64,000 nucleotides of DNA from Calliopsis andreniformis (GCF_051401765.1 NW_027480449.1:1612001-1676000), one strand, 5' to 3'; positions 12,540-27,340 are shown, counted from the stretch's first letter. Numbers and translations are program-made. Notes: generated by a model from the sequence alone, not told the origin.

Positions 12540-15500
12540 TTGATGATTGAAGATTGAGGATTGAGGACTGAAAATTGCGGATTGAGGATTGAGGATTGAG
12601 GATTGAGGATTGAAGATTGGATATTGAGGATTGAAGATTGAGGATTGAGGATTGAGGATTGAGGATTGATGATTGAAGATTTTGTATTGAGTGTTGAATA
12701 TTGAGGATCGAGGATTGAGGATTCAGGATTGAGGATTGAGGATTGAAGATTGAGGATTGGGGATTGAGGATTGGCGATTGAGGATTGAGTATTGAGAATT
12801 GAGGATTGATGGTTGAGTATTGAGGATTCATGGCTGAGGGTTGTGTGTTGAATATTGAGGGTTGAGGATTGAGGATTGAGGATTGAGGATTGAGGATTGA
12901 AGATTGAGTATTGATGATTGAATATTGAGGATTGAGGATTGAGGTTTGAGGATTGAGGACGAGGACAGACGGTAGAGGATTGAGGTTTGAGGATTGAGGA
13001 TTGAGGATTGAGGCCTGCGGATTGAGGATTGAGGATTGAGCATTGAGGATTGAAGATTGAAGACTGGGGATTGAGGATTGAAGATTGAGAACTAAGGATT
13101 GAAGATTGTGGATTGATGGATCTAGGATTGGAGATTGATTATTGAGGATTGAAGATTGAGGATTGAGGATTGAGGATTGAGAATTGAGAATTGAGAATTG
13201 AGGATGAGGACTGAGGAATGAGGTTTGAGGAATGAGGATTGAGGGTTGAGGATTGAGGGTTGAGGATTGAGGATTGAGGATTGAGTATTGAGGATTGCGG
13301 ATGATGTCTGGGGGTTGAGGATTGAGGTTTGAGGACTGAGGACTGAGGATTGAGGACTGAGGATTGAGGATGGGTGCTGAGGGTCGGGGATTGAGGTTTG
13401 ACGGCTGAGGACTGAGGATTGAAGATTGAGGATTGAGTATTGAGGATTGAGGATTGAGGATTGAAGATTGAGTATTGAGGATTGAAGATTGAGGATTGAG
13501 TATTGAGGATTGAGGATTGAGGATTGAAGATTGAGGATTGAGGGTTGAGGATGGAGGATGAGGGCTGAGGGTTGAGGATTGATGTTTGAGGACTGAGGAC
13601 TGAGGATTGAGGATCGAGAGTTGAGGATTGAGGATTGAGGATTGAGGATTGAGGATTGAGAATTGAGGATTGATGATTGAGTGTTGAAGATTGAATATTG
13701 AGGATTGAAGATTGAGGATTGATGATTAAGTATTGAGGATGGAGGATGAGGGCTGAGGGTTGGGGATTGAGGTTTGAGGACTGAGGACTGAGGATTGAGG
13801 ATTGGGAATTGAGGATTGAGGGTTGAGGATTGAAGATTGAGGATTGGGTATTGAGGATTGAGGAATGAGGATTGAGGATTGAGGATTGAGGATTGAGGAC
13901 TGAACGTTGAATATTGACGAATGAAGATTAACGATTGAGGATTGAGGGTTGAGAATTGAGGACGAGGACTGAGGGTTGAGTATTGACTCTTGAAGTCTGA
14001 GGACTGAGGATTGAGGATTGCGAATTGAGGATTGAAGATTGAAGATTTAGGATTGGGTATTGAGGATTGTAGAATGAGGATTGAGGATTGAGGATTGAGG
14101 ATTGAGGATTGAAAATTGAGTATTGAGGATTGAAGATTGAGGATTGAGGATTGAGGATTGAGGATTGAGGATTGAAGATTGAGTATTGAGGATTGAAGAT
14201 TGAGTACTGAGGATTGAGGATTGAGGATTGAGGATTGAAGATTGAGGATTGAGGATTGATGATTGAGGATTGAGCATTGAGGATTGAACATTGAATATTG
14301 ATGATTGAAGATTGAGGATTGAGGATTGAGGGTTGTGGATTGTGGACGAGTACTGAGGGTTGAATATTGATGATTGAGGTCTGAGGATTGAGGATTGAGG
14401 ATTGAAAATTGAGGATTGAGGATTGAGGAATGAGGATTGAGGATTGAAGATTGAGTATTGAGGATTGAATATTGAGGATTGAGATTTGATTATTGAATAT
14501 TGTGGATTGAGTATTGAACCATGAGGATTCTGGATATTCTATTGTGTATTGAGAATTGAGGATTGATCGTTGAGTATTGAGGATTCATGGCTGAGGGTTG
14601 TGTGTTGAATATTGAGGGTTGAGGATTGAGGATTGAGAATTGAGGATTCAGGATTGAAGATTGAGTATTGATGATTGAATACTGAGGATTGAGGATTGAG
14701 GTTTGAGGATTGAGGATTGAGGATTGAGAATTGAGGATGAGGACTGAGGGTTGAGGATTGAGGTTTGAGGAATGAGGATTGAGGGTTGAGGATTGAGGGT
14801 TGAGGATTGAGGATTGAGGATTGAGGATTGAGGATTGAGGATTGAAGATTGGATATTGAGGATTGAAGATTGAGGATTGAGGATTGAGGATTGAGGATTG
14901 AGGATTGAGGATTGAGGATTGAGTATTGAAGATTGAGTATTGATCACTGAGGATTGAGGATTGAGGTTTGAGGACTGTGGATTGAGGATTGAAGATTGAG
15001 TATTGAGGATTGATGGTTGAGGATTGAGGATTGAAGATTGGGGATCGAGGATTGAGTACTGATGATTGAGGATTGATGATAGAGGATTGAGGATTGAGGA
15101 TTGGGTATTGAGGATTAAGCGTTGATGTTTGAGGACTGAGGGCTGAGGATTGAGGATTGAGGATTGAGGGATGAGGATTGAGGATTGAAGATTGAGGATT
15201 GGGGACTGAGGATTGAAGATTCAGGATTGAGGATTGAGGATTGAGGATCTAGGATTGGAGATAGATTATTGAGGATTGAAGATTGAGGATTGATGATTGA
15301 GGATTTAGAATTGAGAATTGAGGATGAGGTCTGAGGGTTGAGGATTGAGGTTGAGAAATGAGGATTGAGGATTGAGGATTGAGGATTGAAGATTGAGTAT
15401 TGAGAATTGAGGATTGAGGATTGAGGATTGAGGATTGAGGATTGAGGATTGAGGATTGAGGACTGAGGGTTGAAGATTGAGGATTGGGTATTGAGGACTG

Positions 15501-16709
15501 AGCATTGAGGATTGAGGATTGAGGATTGAAGGTTGAATATTGATGAATGAAGATTAACGATTGAGGATTGAGTGTTGTGGATTGAGGACGAGGACTGAGG
15601 GTTGAGTATTGTTACTTGAGGTCTGAGGATTGAGGATTGAGGATTGAAGATTGAGGATTGAGGGTTAATGATTGAGGATTGAGCATTGAGGATTGAAGGC
15701 TGAATATTGATGATTGAAAGTTGAGGATTGAGGATTGAGAGTTGTGGATTGAGGACGAGTACTGAGGGTTCTATATTGATGATTGAGGTCTGAGGATTGA
15801 GGACTGAGGACTGAAAATTGAGGATTGAGGATTGAGGATTGAGGATTGAGGATTGAAGATTGAGTATTGAGGATTTAAGATTGAGGATTGAGGATTGAGG
15901 ATTGAGGATTGATGATTGAAGATTGTGTATTGATGATTGAAGATTGAGGATTGAGGATTGAGGATTGAGGGTGAGGATTGAGAATTGAGGATTGAGGATT
16001 GAAGTTGAGTATTGAGGATTGAAGATTGAGGATTGAGATTTGATTATTGAATATTGTGGATTGAGTATTGAACCATGAGGATTCAGGATATTCTATTGTG
16101 TATTGATAATTGAGGATTGATCGTTGAGTATTGAGGATTCATGGCTGAGGGTTGTGATTTGAATATTGAGGGTTGAGTATTGGGGATTGAGGATTGAGGA
16201 TTGAGGATTGAAGATTGAGTATTGATGATTGAATACTGAGGATTGAGGATTGAGGTTTGAGGATTGAGGACGAGGACTGACGGTAGAGGATTGAGGTTTG
16301 AGGTTTGAGGATTGAGGATTGAGGACTGAGGATTGAGGATTGAGGATTAGGCATTGAGGATTGAAGATTGAAGACTGGGGATTGAGTATTGATGATTGAG
16401 AATTAAGGATTGAAGACTGTGGATTGAGGATCAAGGATTGGAGATTGATTATTGAGGATTGAAGATTGAGGATTGAGGATTGAGGATTGAGGATTGAGAA
16501 TTGAGGATGAGGACTGAGGGTTGAGGATTGAGGATTGAGGATTGAGGATTGAAAATTGAGTATTGAGGATTGAAGATTGAGGATTGAGGATTGAGGATTG
16601 AGGATTGAGGATTGAAGATTGAGGATTGAAGATTGAGTATTGAGGATTGAAGATTGAGGATTGAGGATTGAGTATTGAGGATTGAGGATTGAAGATTGAG
16701 GATTGAGGA
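12540..16709. repeat. 4.17-kb higher-order unit, copy 3
   Basis: Third tandem unit, 4,170 bases. Alignment to copy 2 holds up to TTGATGATTGAGGATTGAGC at 16710, where the next unit would have begun with TTGATGATTGAAGATTGAGG. The order then changes, which marks the right end of the triplet. Very few substitutions separate copies 2 and 3, so the triplication is recent or is being homogenised. Confidence 0.92.
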
Positions 16710-17055
16710 TTGATGATTGAGGATTGAGCATTGAGGATTGATGATTGAATATTGATGATTGAAGATTGAAGATTGAGGATTGAGGAGTGAGGATTGAAGG
16801 TTGTGGATTGAGGACGAGTACTGGGGGTTGAATATTGATGATTGAGGACTGTGGATTGAGGATTGAAGATTGAGTATTGAGGATTGATGGTTGAGGATTG
16901 AGGATTGAGGATTGAGGATCGAGGATTGAGTACTGATGATTGAGGGTTGATGATAGAGGATTGAGGATTGAGGATTGGGTATTGAGGATTAAGCGTTGAG
17001 GTTTGAGGACTGAGGGCTGAGGATTGAGGATTGGGGATTGAGGGTTGAGGATTGA
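16710..17055. repeat. Junction stretch of heptamers between two higher-order families
   Basis: About 350 bases of the same heptamer array link the 4.17-kb triplet to the 3.1-kb pair. It contains modules seen elsewhere: a GAGGACGAGTACTG block, a GAGGACTGTGGATTG block and a GATCGAGGATTGAGTACTG block. I did not find one long collinear partner in the window. No gene or regulatory site is visible. Confidence 0.6.
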
Positions 17056-20000
17056 GGATTGAAGATTGAGGATTGGGGACTGAGGATTGAAGATTCAGGA
17101 TTGAGGATTGAGGATTGAGGATCTAGGATTGGAGATAGATTATTGAGGATTGAAGATTGAGGATTGATGATTGAGGATTTAGAATTGAGAATTGAGGATG
17201 AGGTCTGAGGGTTGAGGATTGAGGCTTGAGAACTGAGGATTGAGGATTGAGGATTGAGGATTGAAGATTGAGTATTGAGAATTGAGGATTGAGGATTGAG
17301 GATTGACGATTGATGATTGAAGATTGTGTATTGAGGATTGAAGATTGAGGATTGAGGATTGAGGATTGAGGATTGAGGATTGAAGATTGAGTATTGATGC
17401 CTGAGGATTGAGGATTGAGGATTGAGGATTGAGGATTGGGGATTGAATATTGAGTACTGAGGATTGAAGATTGAGGATTGAGTATTGAGGGTTGAGGATG
17501 GAGGATGAGGGCTGAGGGCTGAGGATTGAGGTTTGAGTATTGAATCCTGGGAATTCAGGATATTCTATTGAGTATTGAGAATTGAGGATTCATGGTTGAG
17601 TACTGAGGACTGACGATTGAGGATTGAAGGTTGAGTATTGAGGATTCATAATTGAGGTTTGAGGACTGAGGATTGAGGATTGAAGATTGAGTATTGAGGA
17701 TTGAATATTGAGGATTGAGGATTGAGGATTGAGGATTGAGGATGATGTCTGAGGGTTGAGAATTGAGGTTTGAGGACTGAGGACTGAGGATTGAGGACTG
17801 AGGATTGAGGATGACGGCTGAGGGTCGGGGATTGAGGTTTGGCGACTGAGGACTGAGGATTGAGGATTGAGAATTAAGGATTGTTGATAGAGGACTGAAG
17901 ATTGAGGACTGGGTATTGGGGATTGAAGAATGAGGATTGAGGATTGAGGATTGAGGATTGAGGGTTGAGGGTCTAGGAATGGAGATTGATTATTGAGGAT
18001 TGAAGATTGGGGATTGAGGATTGATGATTGAAAATTGAGAGTTGAGGATGAGGTCTGAGGGTTGAGGATTGAGGTTTGAGAAATGAGGATTGAAGATTGA
18101 GGATTGAGGATTGAGGATTGAGGATTGAGGATTGAGGATTGAGGATTGAGTATTGAAGATTGAGTATTGATCACTGAGGATTGAGGATTGAGGTTTGAGG
18201 ACTGTGGATTGAGGATTGAAGATTGAGTATTGAGGATTGATGGTTGAGGATTGAGGATTGAAGATTGGGGATCGAGGATTGAGTACTGATGATTGAGGAT
18301 TGATGATAGAGGATTGAGGATTGAGGATTGGGTATTGAGGATTAAGCGTTGAGGTTTGAGGACTGAGGGCTGAGGATTGAGGATTGAGGATTGAGGGTTG
18401 AGGATTGAGGATTGAAGATTGAGGATTGGGGACTGAGGATTGAAGATTCAGGATTGAGGATTGAGGATTGAGGATCTAGGATTGGAGATAGATTATTGAG
18501 GATTGAAGATTGAGGATTGATGATTGAGGATTTAGAATTGAGAATTGAGGATGAGGTCTGAGGGTTGAGGATTGAGGTTGAGAAATGGGGATTGAGGATT
18601 GAGGATTGAGGATTGAGGATTGAAGATTGAGTATTGAGGATTGAGGATTGAGGATTGAGGATTGAGGATTGAGGATTGAGGATTGAGGATTGAGGATTGA
18701 GGATTGATGATTGAGGATTGAGCATTGAGGATTGAACATTGAATATTGATGATTGAAGATTGAGGATTGAGGATTGAGGGTTGTGGATTGTGGACGAGTA
18801 CTGAGGGTTGAATATTGATGATTGAGGTCTGAGGATTGAGGATTGAGGATTGAAAATTGAGGATTGAGGATTGAGGAATGAGGATTGAGGATTGAAGATT
18901 GAGTATTGAGGATTGAATATTGAGGATTGAGATTTGATTATTGAATATTGTGGATTGAGTATTGAACCATGAGGATTCAGGATATTCTATTGTGTATTGA
19001 GAATTGAGGATTGATCGTTGAGTATTGAGGATTCATGGCTGAGGGTTGTGTGTTGAATATTGAGGGTTGAGGATTGAGGATTGAGGATTGAGGATTGAGG
19101 ATTGAAGATTGAGTATTGATGATTGAATACTGAGGATTGAGGATTGAGGTTTGAGGATTGAGGATTGAGGATTGAGAATTGAGGATGAGGACTGAGGGTT
19201 GAGGATTGAGGTTTGAGGAATGAGGATTGAGGGTTGAAGATTGAGGATTGAGGATTGAGGACTGAGGACCTTGAATTGGAGATTGATTATTGAGGATTGA
19301 AGATTGAGGATTGATGATTGAGGATTGAGAATTGAGAATTGAGGATGAGGACTGAGGGTTGAGGATTGAGGTTTGAGAAATGAGGATTGAGGATTGAGGA
19401 TTGAGGATTAAGGATTGAGGATTGAGGATTGTGTATTAAAGATTGAGTATTGATCACTGAGTATTGAGGATTGAGGATTGAGGATTGAGGATTGAGGATT
19501 GAAGATTCAGTATTGACGATTGAAGATTGAGGATTGAGGATTGAGGATTGAAGATTGAGTATTGAGGATAGAAGATTGAGGATTGAGGTTTGAGGATTGA
19601 GGATTGAGGATTGAGGATTGAAGGTTGAGGATTGGGTATTGAGGACTGAACATTGAGGATTGAGGATTGAGTATTGAAGGTTGAATATTGATGAATGAAG
19701 ATTAACGATTGAGGATTGAGGGTTGTGGATTGAGGACAAGGACTGAGGGTTGAGTATTGTTACTTGAGGTCTGAGCATTGAGGATTGAGGATTGCGAATT
19801 GAGGATTTAAGGTTGAAGATTGAGGATTGGGTATTGAGGATTGTAGAATGAGGATTGAGGATTGAGGATTGAGGATTGAGGATTGAGTATTGAGGATTGA
19901 AGATTGAGGATTGAGGATTGAGGATTGAGGATGGAGGATTGAAGATTGAGGATTGGGGATTGATGATTGAGTATTGAGCATTGAGGATTGAAGATTGAAT

Positions 20001-20204
20001 ATTGATGATTAAAGATTGAGGATTGAGGATTGAGTGTTGTGGATTGAGGACGAGTACTGAGGGTTGAATATTGATGACTGAGGTCTGAGTATTGAGGATT
20101 GAGGATTGAAAATTGAGGATTGAGGATTGAGGATTGAGGATTGAAGATTGAGTATTGAGGATTGAAGATTGAGGATTGAGGATTGAGGATTGAGGATTGA
20201 GGAT
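17056..20204. repeat. 3.1-kb higher-order unit, left copy
   Basis: Aligned to about 20205-23280. The offset is about 3,152 at the left end (ATCTAGG at 17121 and 20273), then 3,082 (GAATTC at 17551 and 20633) and 3,075 further right (ACCTTGAATTGG near 19268 and 22343). The offset changes come from a loss of about 70 bases near 20.5 kb in the right copy and one heptamer further on. Junction positions are approximate because they lie in consensus runs. Confidence 0.85.
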
Positions 20205-23200
20205 TGAGGATTGAAGATTGAGGATTGGGGACTGAGGATTGAAGATTCAGGATTGAGGATTGAGGATTGAGGATCTAGGATTGGAGATAGATTATTGAGG
20301 ATTGAAGATTGAGGATTGATGATTGAGGATTTAGAATTGAGAATTGAGGATGAGGTCTGAGGGTTGAGGATTGAGGCTTGAGAACTGAGGATTGAGGATT
20401 GAGGATTGAGGATTGAAGATTGAGTATTGAGAATTGAGGATTGAGGATTGAGGATTGACGACTGATGATTGAAGATTGTGTATTGAGGATTGAAGATTGA
20501 GGATTGAGGATTGAGGATTGAGGATTGAGGATTGAGAATTGAGGATTGAAGATTGAGGATTGAGTATTGAGGGTTGAGGATGGAGGATGAGGGCTGAGGG
20601 CTGAGGATTGAGGTTTGAGTATTGAATCCTGGGAATTCAGGATATTCTATTGAGTATTGAGAATTGAGGATTCATGGTTGAGTACTGAGGACTGACGATT
20701 GAGGATTGAAGGTTGAGTATTGAGGATTCATAATTGAGGTTTGAGGACTGAGGATTGAGGATTGAAGATTGAGTATTGAGGATTGAATATTGAGGATTGA
20801 GGATTGAGGATTGAGGATTGAGGATGATGTCTGAGGGTTGAGAATTGAGGTTTGAGGACTGAGGACTGAGGATTGAGGACTGAGGATTGAGGATGACGGC
20901 TGAGGGTCGGGGATTGAGGTTTGGCGGCTGAGGACTGAGGATTGAGGATTGAGAATTAAGGATTGTTGATAGAGGACTGAAGATTGAGGACTGGGTATTG
21001 GGGATTGAAGAATGAGGATTGAGGATTGAGGATTGAGGATTGAGGGTTGAGGGTCTAGGAATGGAGATTGATTATTGAGGATTGAAGATTGGGGATTGAG
21101 GATTGATGATTGAAAATTGAGAGTTGAGGATGAGGTCTGAGGGTTGAGGATTGAGGTTTGAGAAATGAGGATTGAAGATTGAGGATTGAGGATTGAGGAT
21201 TGAGGATTGAGGATTGAGGATTGAGGATTGAGTATTGAAGATTGAGTATTGATCACTGAGGATTGAGGATTGAGGTTTGAGGACTGTGGATTGAGGATTG
21301 AAGATTGAGTATTGAGGATTGATGGTTGAGGATTGAGGATTGAAGATTGGGGATCGAGGATTGAGTACTGATGATTGAGGATTGATGATAGAGGATTGAG
21401 GATTGAGGATTGGGTATTGAGGATTAAGCGTTGAGGTTTGAGGACTGAGGGCTGAGGATTGAGGATTGAGGATTGAGGGTTGAGGATTGAGGATTGAAGA
21501 TTGAGGATTGGGGACTGAGGATTGAAGATTCAGGATTGAGGATTGAGGATTGAGGATCTAGGATTGGAGATAGATTATTGAGGATTGAAGATTGAGGATT
21601 GATGATTGAGGATTTAGAATTGAGAATTGAGGATGAGGTCTGAGGGTTGAGGATTGAGGTTGAGAAATGGGGATTGAGGATTGAGGATTGAGGATTGAGG
21701 ATTGAAGATTGAGTATTGAGGATTGAGGATTGAGGATTGAGGATTGAGGATTGAGGATTGAGGATTGAGGATTGAGGATTGATGATTGAGGATTGAGCAT
21801 TGAGGATTGAACATTGAATATTGATGATTGAAGATTGAGGATTGAGGATTGAGGGTTGTGGATTGTGGACGAGTACTGAGGGTTGAATATTGATGATTGA
21901 GGTCTGAGGATTGAGGATTGAGGATTGAAAATTGAGGATTGGGGATTGAGGAATGAGGATTGAGGATTGAAGATTGAGTATTGAGGATTGAATATTGAGG
22001 ATTGAGATTTGATTATTGAATATTGTGGATTGAGTATTGAACCATGAGGATTCAGGATATTCTATTGTGTATTGAGAATTGAGGATTGATCGTTGAGTAT
22101 TGAGGATTCATGGCTGAGGGTTGTGTGTTGAATATTGAGGGTTGAGGATTGAGGATTGAGGATTGAGGATTGAGGATTGAAGATTGAGTATTGATGATTG
22201 AATACTGAGGATTGAGGATTGAGGTTTGAGGATTGAGGATTGAGGATTGAGAATTGAGGATGAGGACTGAGGGTTGAGGATTGAGGTTTGAGGAATGAGG
22301 ATTGAGGGTTGAAGATTGAGGATTGAGGATTGAGGACTGAGGACCTTGAATTGGAGATTGATTATTGAGGATTGAAGATTGAGGATTGATGATTGAGGAT
22401 TGAGAATTGAGAATTGAGGATGAGGACTGAGGGTTGAGGATTGAGGTTTGAGAAATGAGGATTGAGGATTGAGGATTGAGGATTAAGGATTGAGGATTGA
22501 GGATTGTGTATTAAAGATTGAGTATTGATCACTGAGTATTGAGGATTGAGGATTGAGGATTGAGGATTGAGGATTGAAGATTCAGTATTGACGATTGAAG
22601 ATTGAGGATTGAGGATTGAGGATTGAAGATTGAGTATTGAGGATAGAAGATTGAGGATTGAGGTTTGAGGATTGAGGATTGAGGATTGAGGATTGAAGGT
22701 TGAGGATTGGGTATTGAGGACTGAACATTGAGGATTGAGGATTGAGTATTGAAGGTTGAATATTGATGAATGAAGATTAACGATTGAGGATTGAGGGTTG
22801 TGGATTGAGGACAAGGACTGAGGGTTGAGTATTGTTACTTGAGGTCTGAGGATTGAGGATTGAGGATTGCGAATTGAGGATTTAAGGTTGAAGATTGAGG
22901 ATTGGGTATTGAGGATTGTAGAATGAGGATTGAGGATTGAAGATTGAGGATTGAGGATTGAGTATTGAGGATTGAAGATTGAGGATTGAGGATTGAGGAT
23001 TGAGGATTGAGGATTGAAGATTGAGGATTGGGGATTGATGATTGAGTATTGAGCATTGAGGATTGAAGATTGAATATTGATGATTAAAGATTGAGGATTG
23101 AGGATTGAGTGTTGTGGATTGAGGACGAGTACTGAGGGTTGAATATTGATGACTGAGGTCTGAGTATTGAGGATTGAGGATTGAAAATTGAGGATTGAGG

Positions 23201-23280
23201 ATTGAGGATTGAGGATTGAAGATTGAGTATTGAGGATTGAAGATTGAGGATTGAGGATTGAGGATTGAGGATTGTGTATT
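20205..23280. repeat. 3.1-kb higher-order unit, right copy
   Basis: Right partner of the preceding unit. From about 21.76 kb onward it is also collinear with 37.21 kb onward at an offset of 15,445 (for example GAGCATTGAGGATTGAACATTG at 21795 and 37240). This copy therefore marks the left edge of the large duplicated superblock. Confidence 0.84.
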
Positions 23281-23497
23281 GAAGATTGAAGATTGAGGAT
23301 TGAGGATTGAGGATTGAGGATTGAGGATTGAGGACTGAAGATTGAGGATTGGGGATTGAGGATTGACGATTGAGCATTGAGTATTGAGGATTGAGAATTG
23401 AGGATTGAGGTTTGAAATTGAGTATTCACGATTGAAGATTGATGATTGAGATTTGATTATTGAATATTGTGGATTGAGTATTGAACCATGAGAATTC

Positions 23498-23507
23498 AGA
23501 ATATTCT
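23498..23507. repeat. Palindrome AGAATATTCT in divergent module, site 1
   Basis: A perfect 10-base inverted repeat six bases downstream of a GAATTC site (23492), inside the most diverged heptamer run of the array. It formally fits the two-unit heat-shock-element pattern nGAAnnTTCn. Binding is not shown. Confidence 0.85.
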
Positions 23508-24842
23508 ATTGAGTATTGAGAATTGAGTATTGTTCGTTGAGTATTGAGGATACATGGCTGAGGGTTGTGTGTTGAATATTGAGGGTTGAGGATTGAGGAT
23601 TGAGGACTGAGGATTGAGGATTGAGAATTAAGGATTGTTGATAGAGGATTGAAGATTGAGGATTGGGTATTGAGGATTGAAGAATGAGGATTGAGGATTG
23701 AGGATTGAGGATTGAGGGTTGAGGATCTAGGATTGGAGATTGATTATTGAGGATTGGAGGTTGAGGATTGATTATTGAGGATTGGAGGTTGAGGATTGAT
23801 GATTGAGGATTGAGAATCTAGGATTGGAGATTGATTATTGAGGATTGAAGATTGAGGATTGATGATTGAGGATTGAGAATTGAGAATTGAGGATGAGGAC
23901 TGAGGGTTGAGGGTTGAGGTTTGAGAAATGAGGATTGAGGATTGAGGATTGAGGATTGAGGATTGAGGATTGAGGATTGTGTATTAAAGATTGAGTATTG
24001 ATCACTGAGGATTGAGGATTGAGTATTGAGGATTGAGGATTGAGGGTTGAAGATTGAATATTGAGGATTGAAGATTGAGGATTGATGATTAAGAATTGAG
24101 GATGGAGGATGAGGGCTGAGGGTTGAGGATTGAGGTTTGAGGAGTGAGGACAGAGGATTGAGGATTGAGAATTGAGGATTGAAGATTGAGGATTGAGGAT
24201 TGAAAATTGAGTATTGAGGATTGAAGATTGAGGATTGAGGATTGACGATTGAGGATTGAGGATTGAAGATTGAGTATTGAGGATTGAAGATTGAGGATTG
24301 AGGATTGAGGATTGAGGATTGAGGATTGAAGATTGAGGATTGAGGATTGAGGATTGAGGATTGAGCATTGAGGATTGAAGATTGAATATTGATGATTGAA
24401 GATTGAGGATTGAGGATTGAGGGTTGTGTATTGAGGACGAGGACTGAGTGTTGAATATTGATGATTGAGGTCTGAGGATTGAGGATTGAGGATTGAAAAT
24501 TGAGGATTGAGGATTGAGGATTGAGGATTGAGGATTGAAGATAGGATATTGAGGATTGAAGATTGAGGATTGAGGATTGAGGATTGAGGATTGGTGATTG
24601 AAGATTGTGTATTGAGTGTTGATTATTGAGTATTGATGATTGAATATTGAGGATTGAGGATTGAGGTTTGAGGATTGAGGACGAGGACTGACGGTAGAGG
24701 ATTGAGGTTTGGCGGCTGAGGACTGAGGATTGAGGATTGAGAATTAAGGATTGTTGATAGAGGACTGAAGATTGAGGACTGGGTATTGGGGATTGAAGAA
24801 TGAGGATTGAGGATTGAGGATTGAGGATTGAGGGTTGAGGGC

Positions 24843-27340
24843 CTAGGATTGGAGATTGATTATTGAGGATTGAAGATTGGGGATTGAGGATTGAGGATTG
24901 AAAATTGAGAGTTGAGGATGAGGTCTGAGGGTTGAGGATTGAGGTTTGAGAAATGAGGATTGATGACTGAGGATTGAGGATTGAGGATTCAGGATTGAGG
25001 ATTGAGGACTGAGTATTGAAGATTGAGTATTGATCACTGAGGATTGAGGATTGAGGTTTGAGGACTGTGGATTGAGGATTGAAGATTGAGTATTGAGGAT
25101 TGATGGTTGAGGATTGAGGATTGAGGATTGAGGATCGAGGATTGAGTACTGATGATTGAGGATTGATGATAGAGGATTGAGGATTGAGGATTGGGTATTG
25201 AGGATTAAGCGTTGAGGTTTGAGGACTGAGGGCTGAGGATTGAGGATTGAATATTGAGGATTGAAGATTGAGGATTGATGATTAAGGATTGAGGATGGAG
25301 GATGAGGGCTGAGTGTTGAGGATTGAGGTTTGAGGGCTGAGGACAGAGGATTGAGGATTGAGAATTGAGGATTGAGGATTGAGGATTGAGGATTGAAAAT
25401 TGAGTATTGAGGACTGAATATTGAGGATTGAGGATTGACGATTGAGGATTGAGGATTGAAGATTGAGTGTTGAGGATTGAAGGTTGAGGATTGAGGATTG
25501 AGGATTGAGGATTGAGGATTGAAGATTGAGGATTGAGGATTGAGGATTGAGGATTGAGCATTGAGGATTGAAGATTGAATATTGATGATTGAAGATTGAG
25601 GATTGAGGATTGAGTGTTGTGGATTGAGGACGAGGACTGAGGGTTGAATATTGATGATTGAGGTCTGAGGATTGAGGATTGAGGATTGAAAATTGAGGAT
25701 TGAGGATTGAGGATTGAGGATTGAGGATTGAAGCTTGGATATTGAGGATTGAAGATTGAGGATTGAAGATTGAGTACTGAGGATTGAGGCTTGAAGGTTG
25801 AGTATTGAAGATTCAGGATTGAGGTTTGAGGACTGAGGATTGGGGATTGAAGATTGAAGGTTGAGGATTGAAGATTGAGTATTGATGATTGAATACTGAG
25901 GATTGAGGATTGAGGTTTGAGGATTGAGGACGAGGACTGACGGTAGAGGATTGAGGTTTGTGGTTTGAGGATTGAGGATTGAGGACTGAGGATTGAGGAT
26001 TGAGGATTGAGGATTAAGCATTGAGCATTGAAGATTGAAGACTGGGGATTGAGGATTGATGATTGAGAATTAAGGATTGAAGATTGTGGATTGAGGATCT
26101 AGGGTTGGAGATTGATTATTGAGGATTGAAGATTGAGGATTGAGGATTGAGGATTGAGGATTGAGAATTGAGGATGAGGACTGAGGCTTGAGGATTGAGG
26201 TTTGAGGAATGGGGATTGAGGGTTGAGGGTTGAGGATTGAGGATTGAGGATTGAGGATTGAGTATTGAAGATTGAGTATTGATGCCTGAGGATTGAGGAT
26301 TGAGGATTGAGGATTGAGGATTGGGGATTGAATATTGAGTACTGAGGATTGAAGATTGAGGATTGAGGATTGAGGATTGAGGATGGAGGATGAGGGCTGA
26401 GGGTTGAGGATTGAGGTTTGAGTATTGAATCCTGAGAATTCAGGATATTCTATTGAGTATTGAGAATTGAGTATTGATGGTTGAGTACTAAGGACTGAGG
26501 ATTGAGGATTGAAGGTTGAGTATTGAGGATTTAGAATTGAGGTTTGAGGACTGAGGACAGAGGATTGAGGACTGAGGATTGAGGATGAGGGCTGAGGGTC
26601 GGGGATTGAGGTTTGGCGGCTGAGGACTGAGGATTGAGGATTGAGAATTAAGGATTGTTGATAGAGGACTGAAGATTGAGGACTGGGTATTGAGGATTGA
26701 AGGATGAGGATTGAGGATTGAGGATTGAGGATTGAGGGTTGAGGATCTAGGATTGGAGATTGATTATTGAGGATTGAAGATTGGGTATTGAGGATTGAGG
26801 ATTGAGTATCTAGGATTGGAGGTTGATTATTGAGGATTGAAGATTGGGGATTGGGGATTGAGAATTGAGTATGTAGGATTGGAGATTGATTATTGAGGAT
26901 TGAAGATTGATGATTGAGGATTGAGGATTGAAAATTGAGGATTGAGGATTGAGGATTGAGGATTGAGGATTGAGGATTGAGTATTGAAGATTGAGTATTG
27001 ATCACTGAGGATTGAGGATTGAGGTTTGAGGACTGAGGATTGAGGATTGAAGATTGAGTATTGAGGATTGATGGCTGAGGATTGAGGATTGAGGATTGAG
27101 GATCGAGGATTGAGTAATGATGATTGAGGATTGATGATTGAGGATTGAAGATTGAGGATTGGGTATTGAGGATTGAGCGTTGAGGTTTGAGGACTGAGAG
27201 CTGAGGATTGAGGATTGAGGATTGAGGGTTGAGGATTGAGGATTGAAGATTCAGGATTGGGGACTGAGGATTGAAGATTCAGTATTGAGGATTGAGGATT
27301 GAGGATTGAGGATTGAGGATTGAAGATTCAGTATTGACGA
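24843..27340. repeat. Segment present three times (24.8, 40.3 and 60.7 kb)
   Basis: This segment recurs at 40343 (offset 15,500) and 60656 (a further 20,313). Markers carried by all three include GAAGCTTGGATATTG (about 25731, 41231 and 61544), CTAGGGTTGGAG (about 26099, 41599 and 61912) and GTATGTAGGATTGG (about 26869, 42369 and 62682). It is the best-conserved long module in the right half of the window. Confidence 0.88.

Noticed and set aside
23540..23560. CENP-B box, suggested by TTCGTTGAG (also near 28265, 29618, 38977, 43779, 45132, 46487 and 58153).
   Set aside because: It matches only the first part of the motif; the required A and the CGGG half are absent. The CGGG near 1413 and 1657 lacks the correct TTCG spacing.
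26095..26112. Plant-type telomere heptamer permutation TAGGGTT at the CTAGGGTTGG site (also near 41600 and 61913).
   Set aside because: It is a single unit produced by one substitution in the usual CTAGGATTGG module, not a run.
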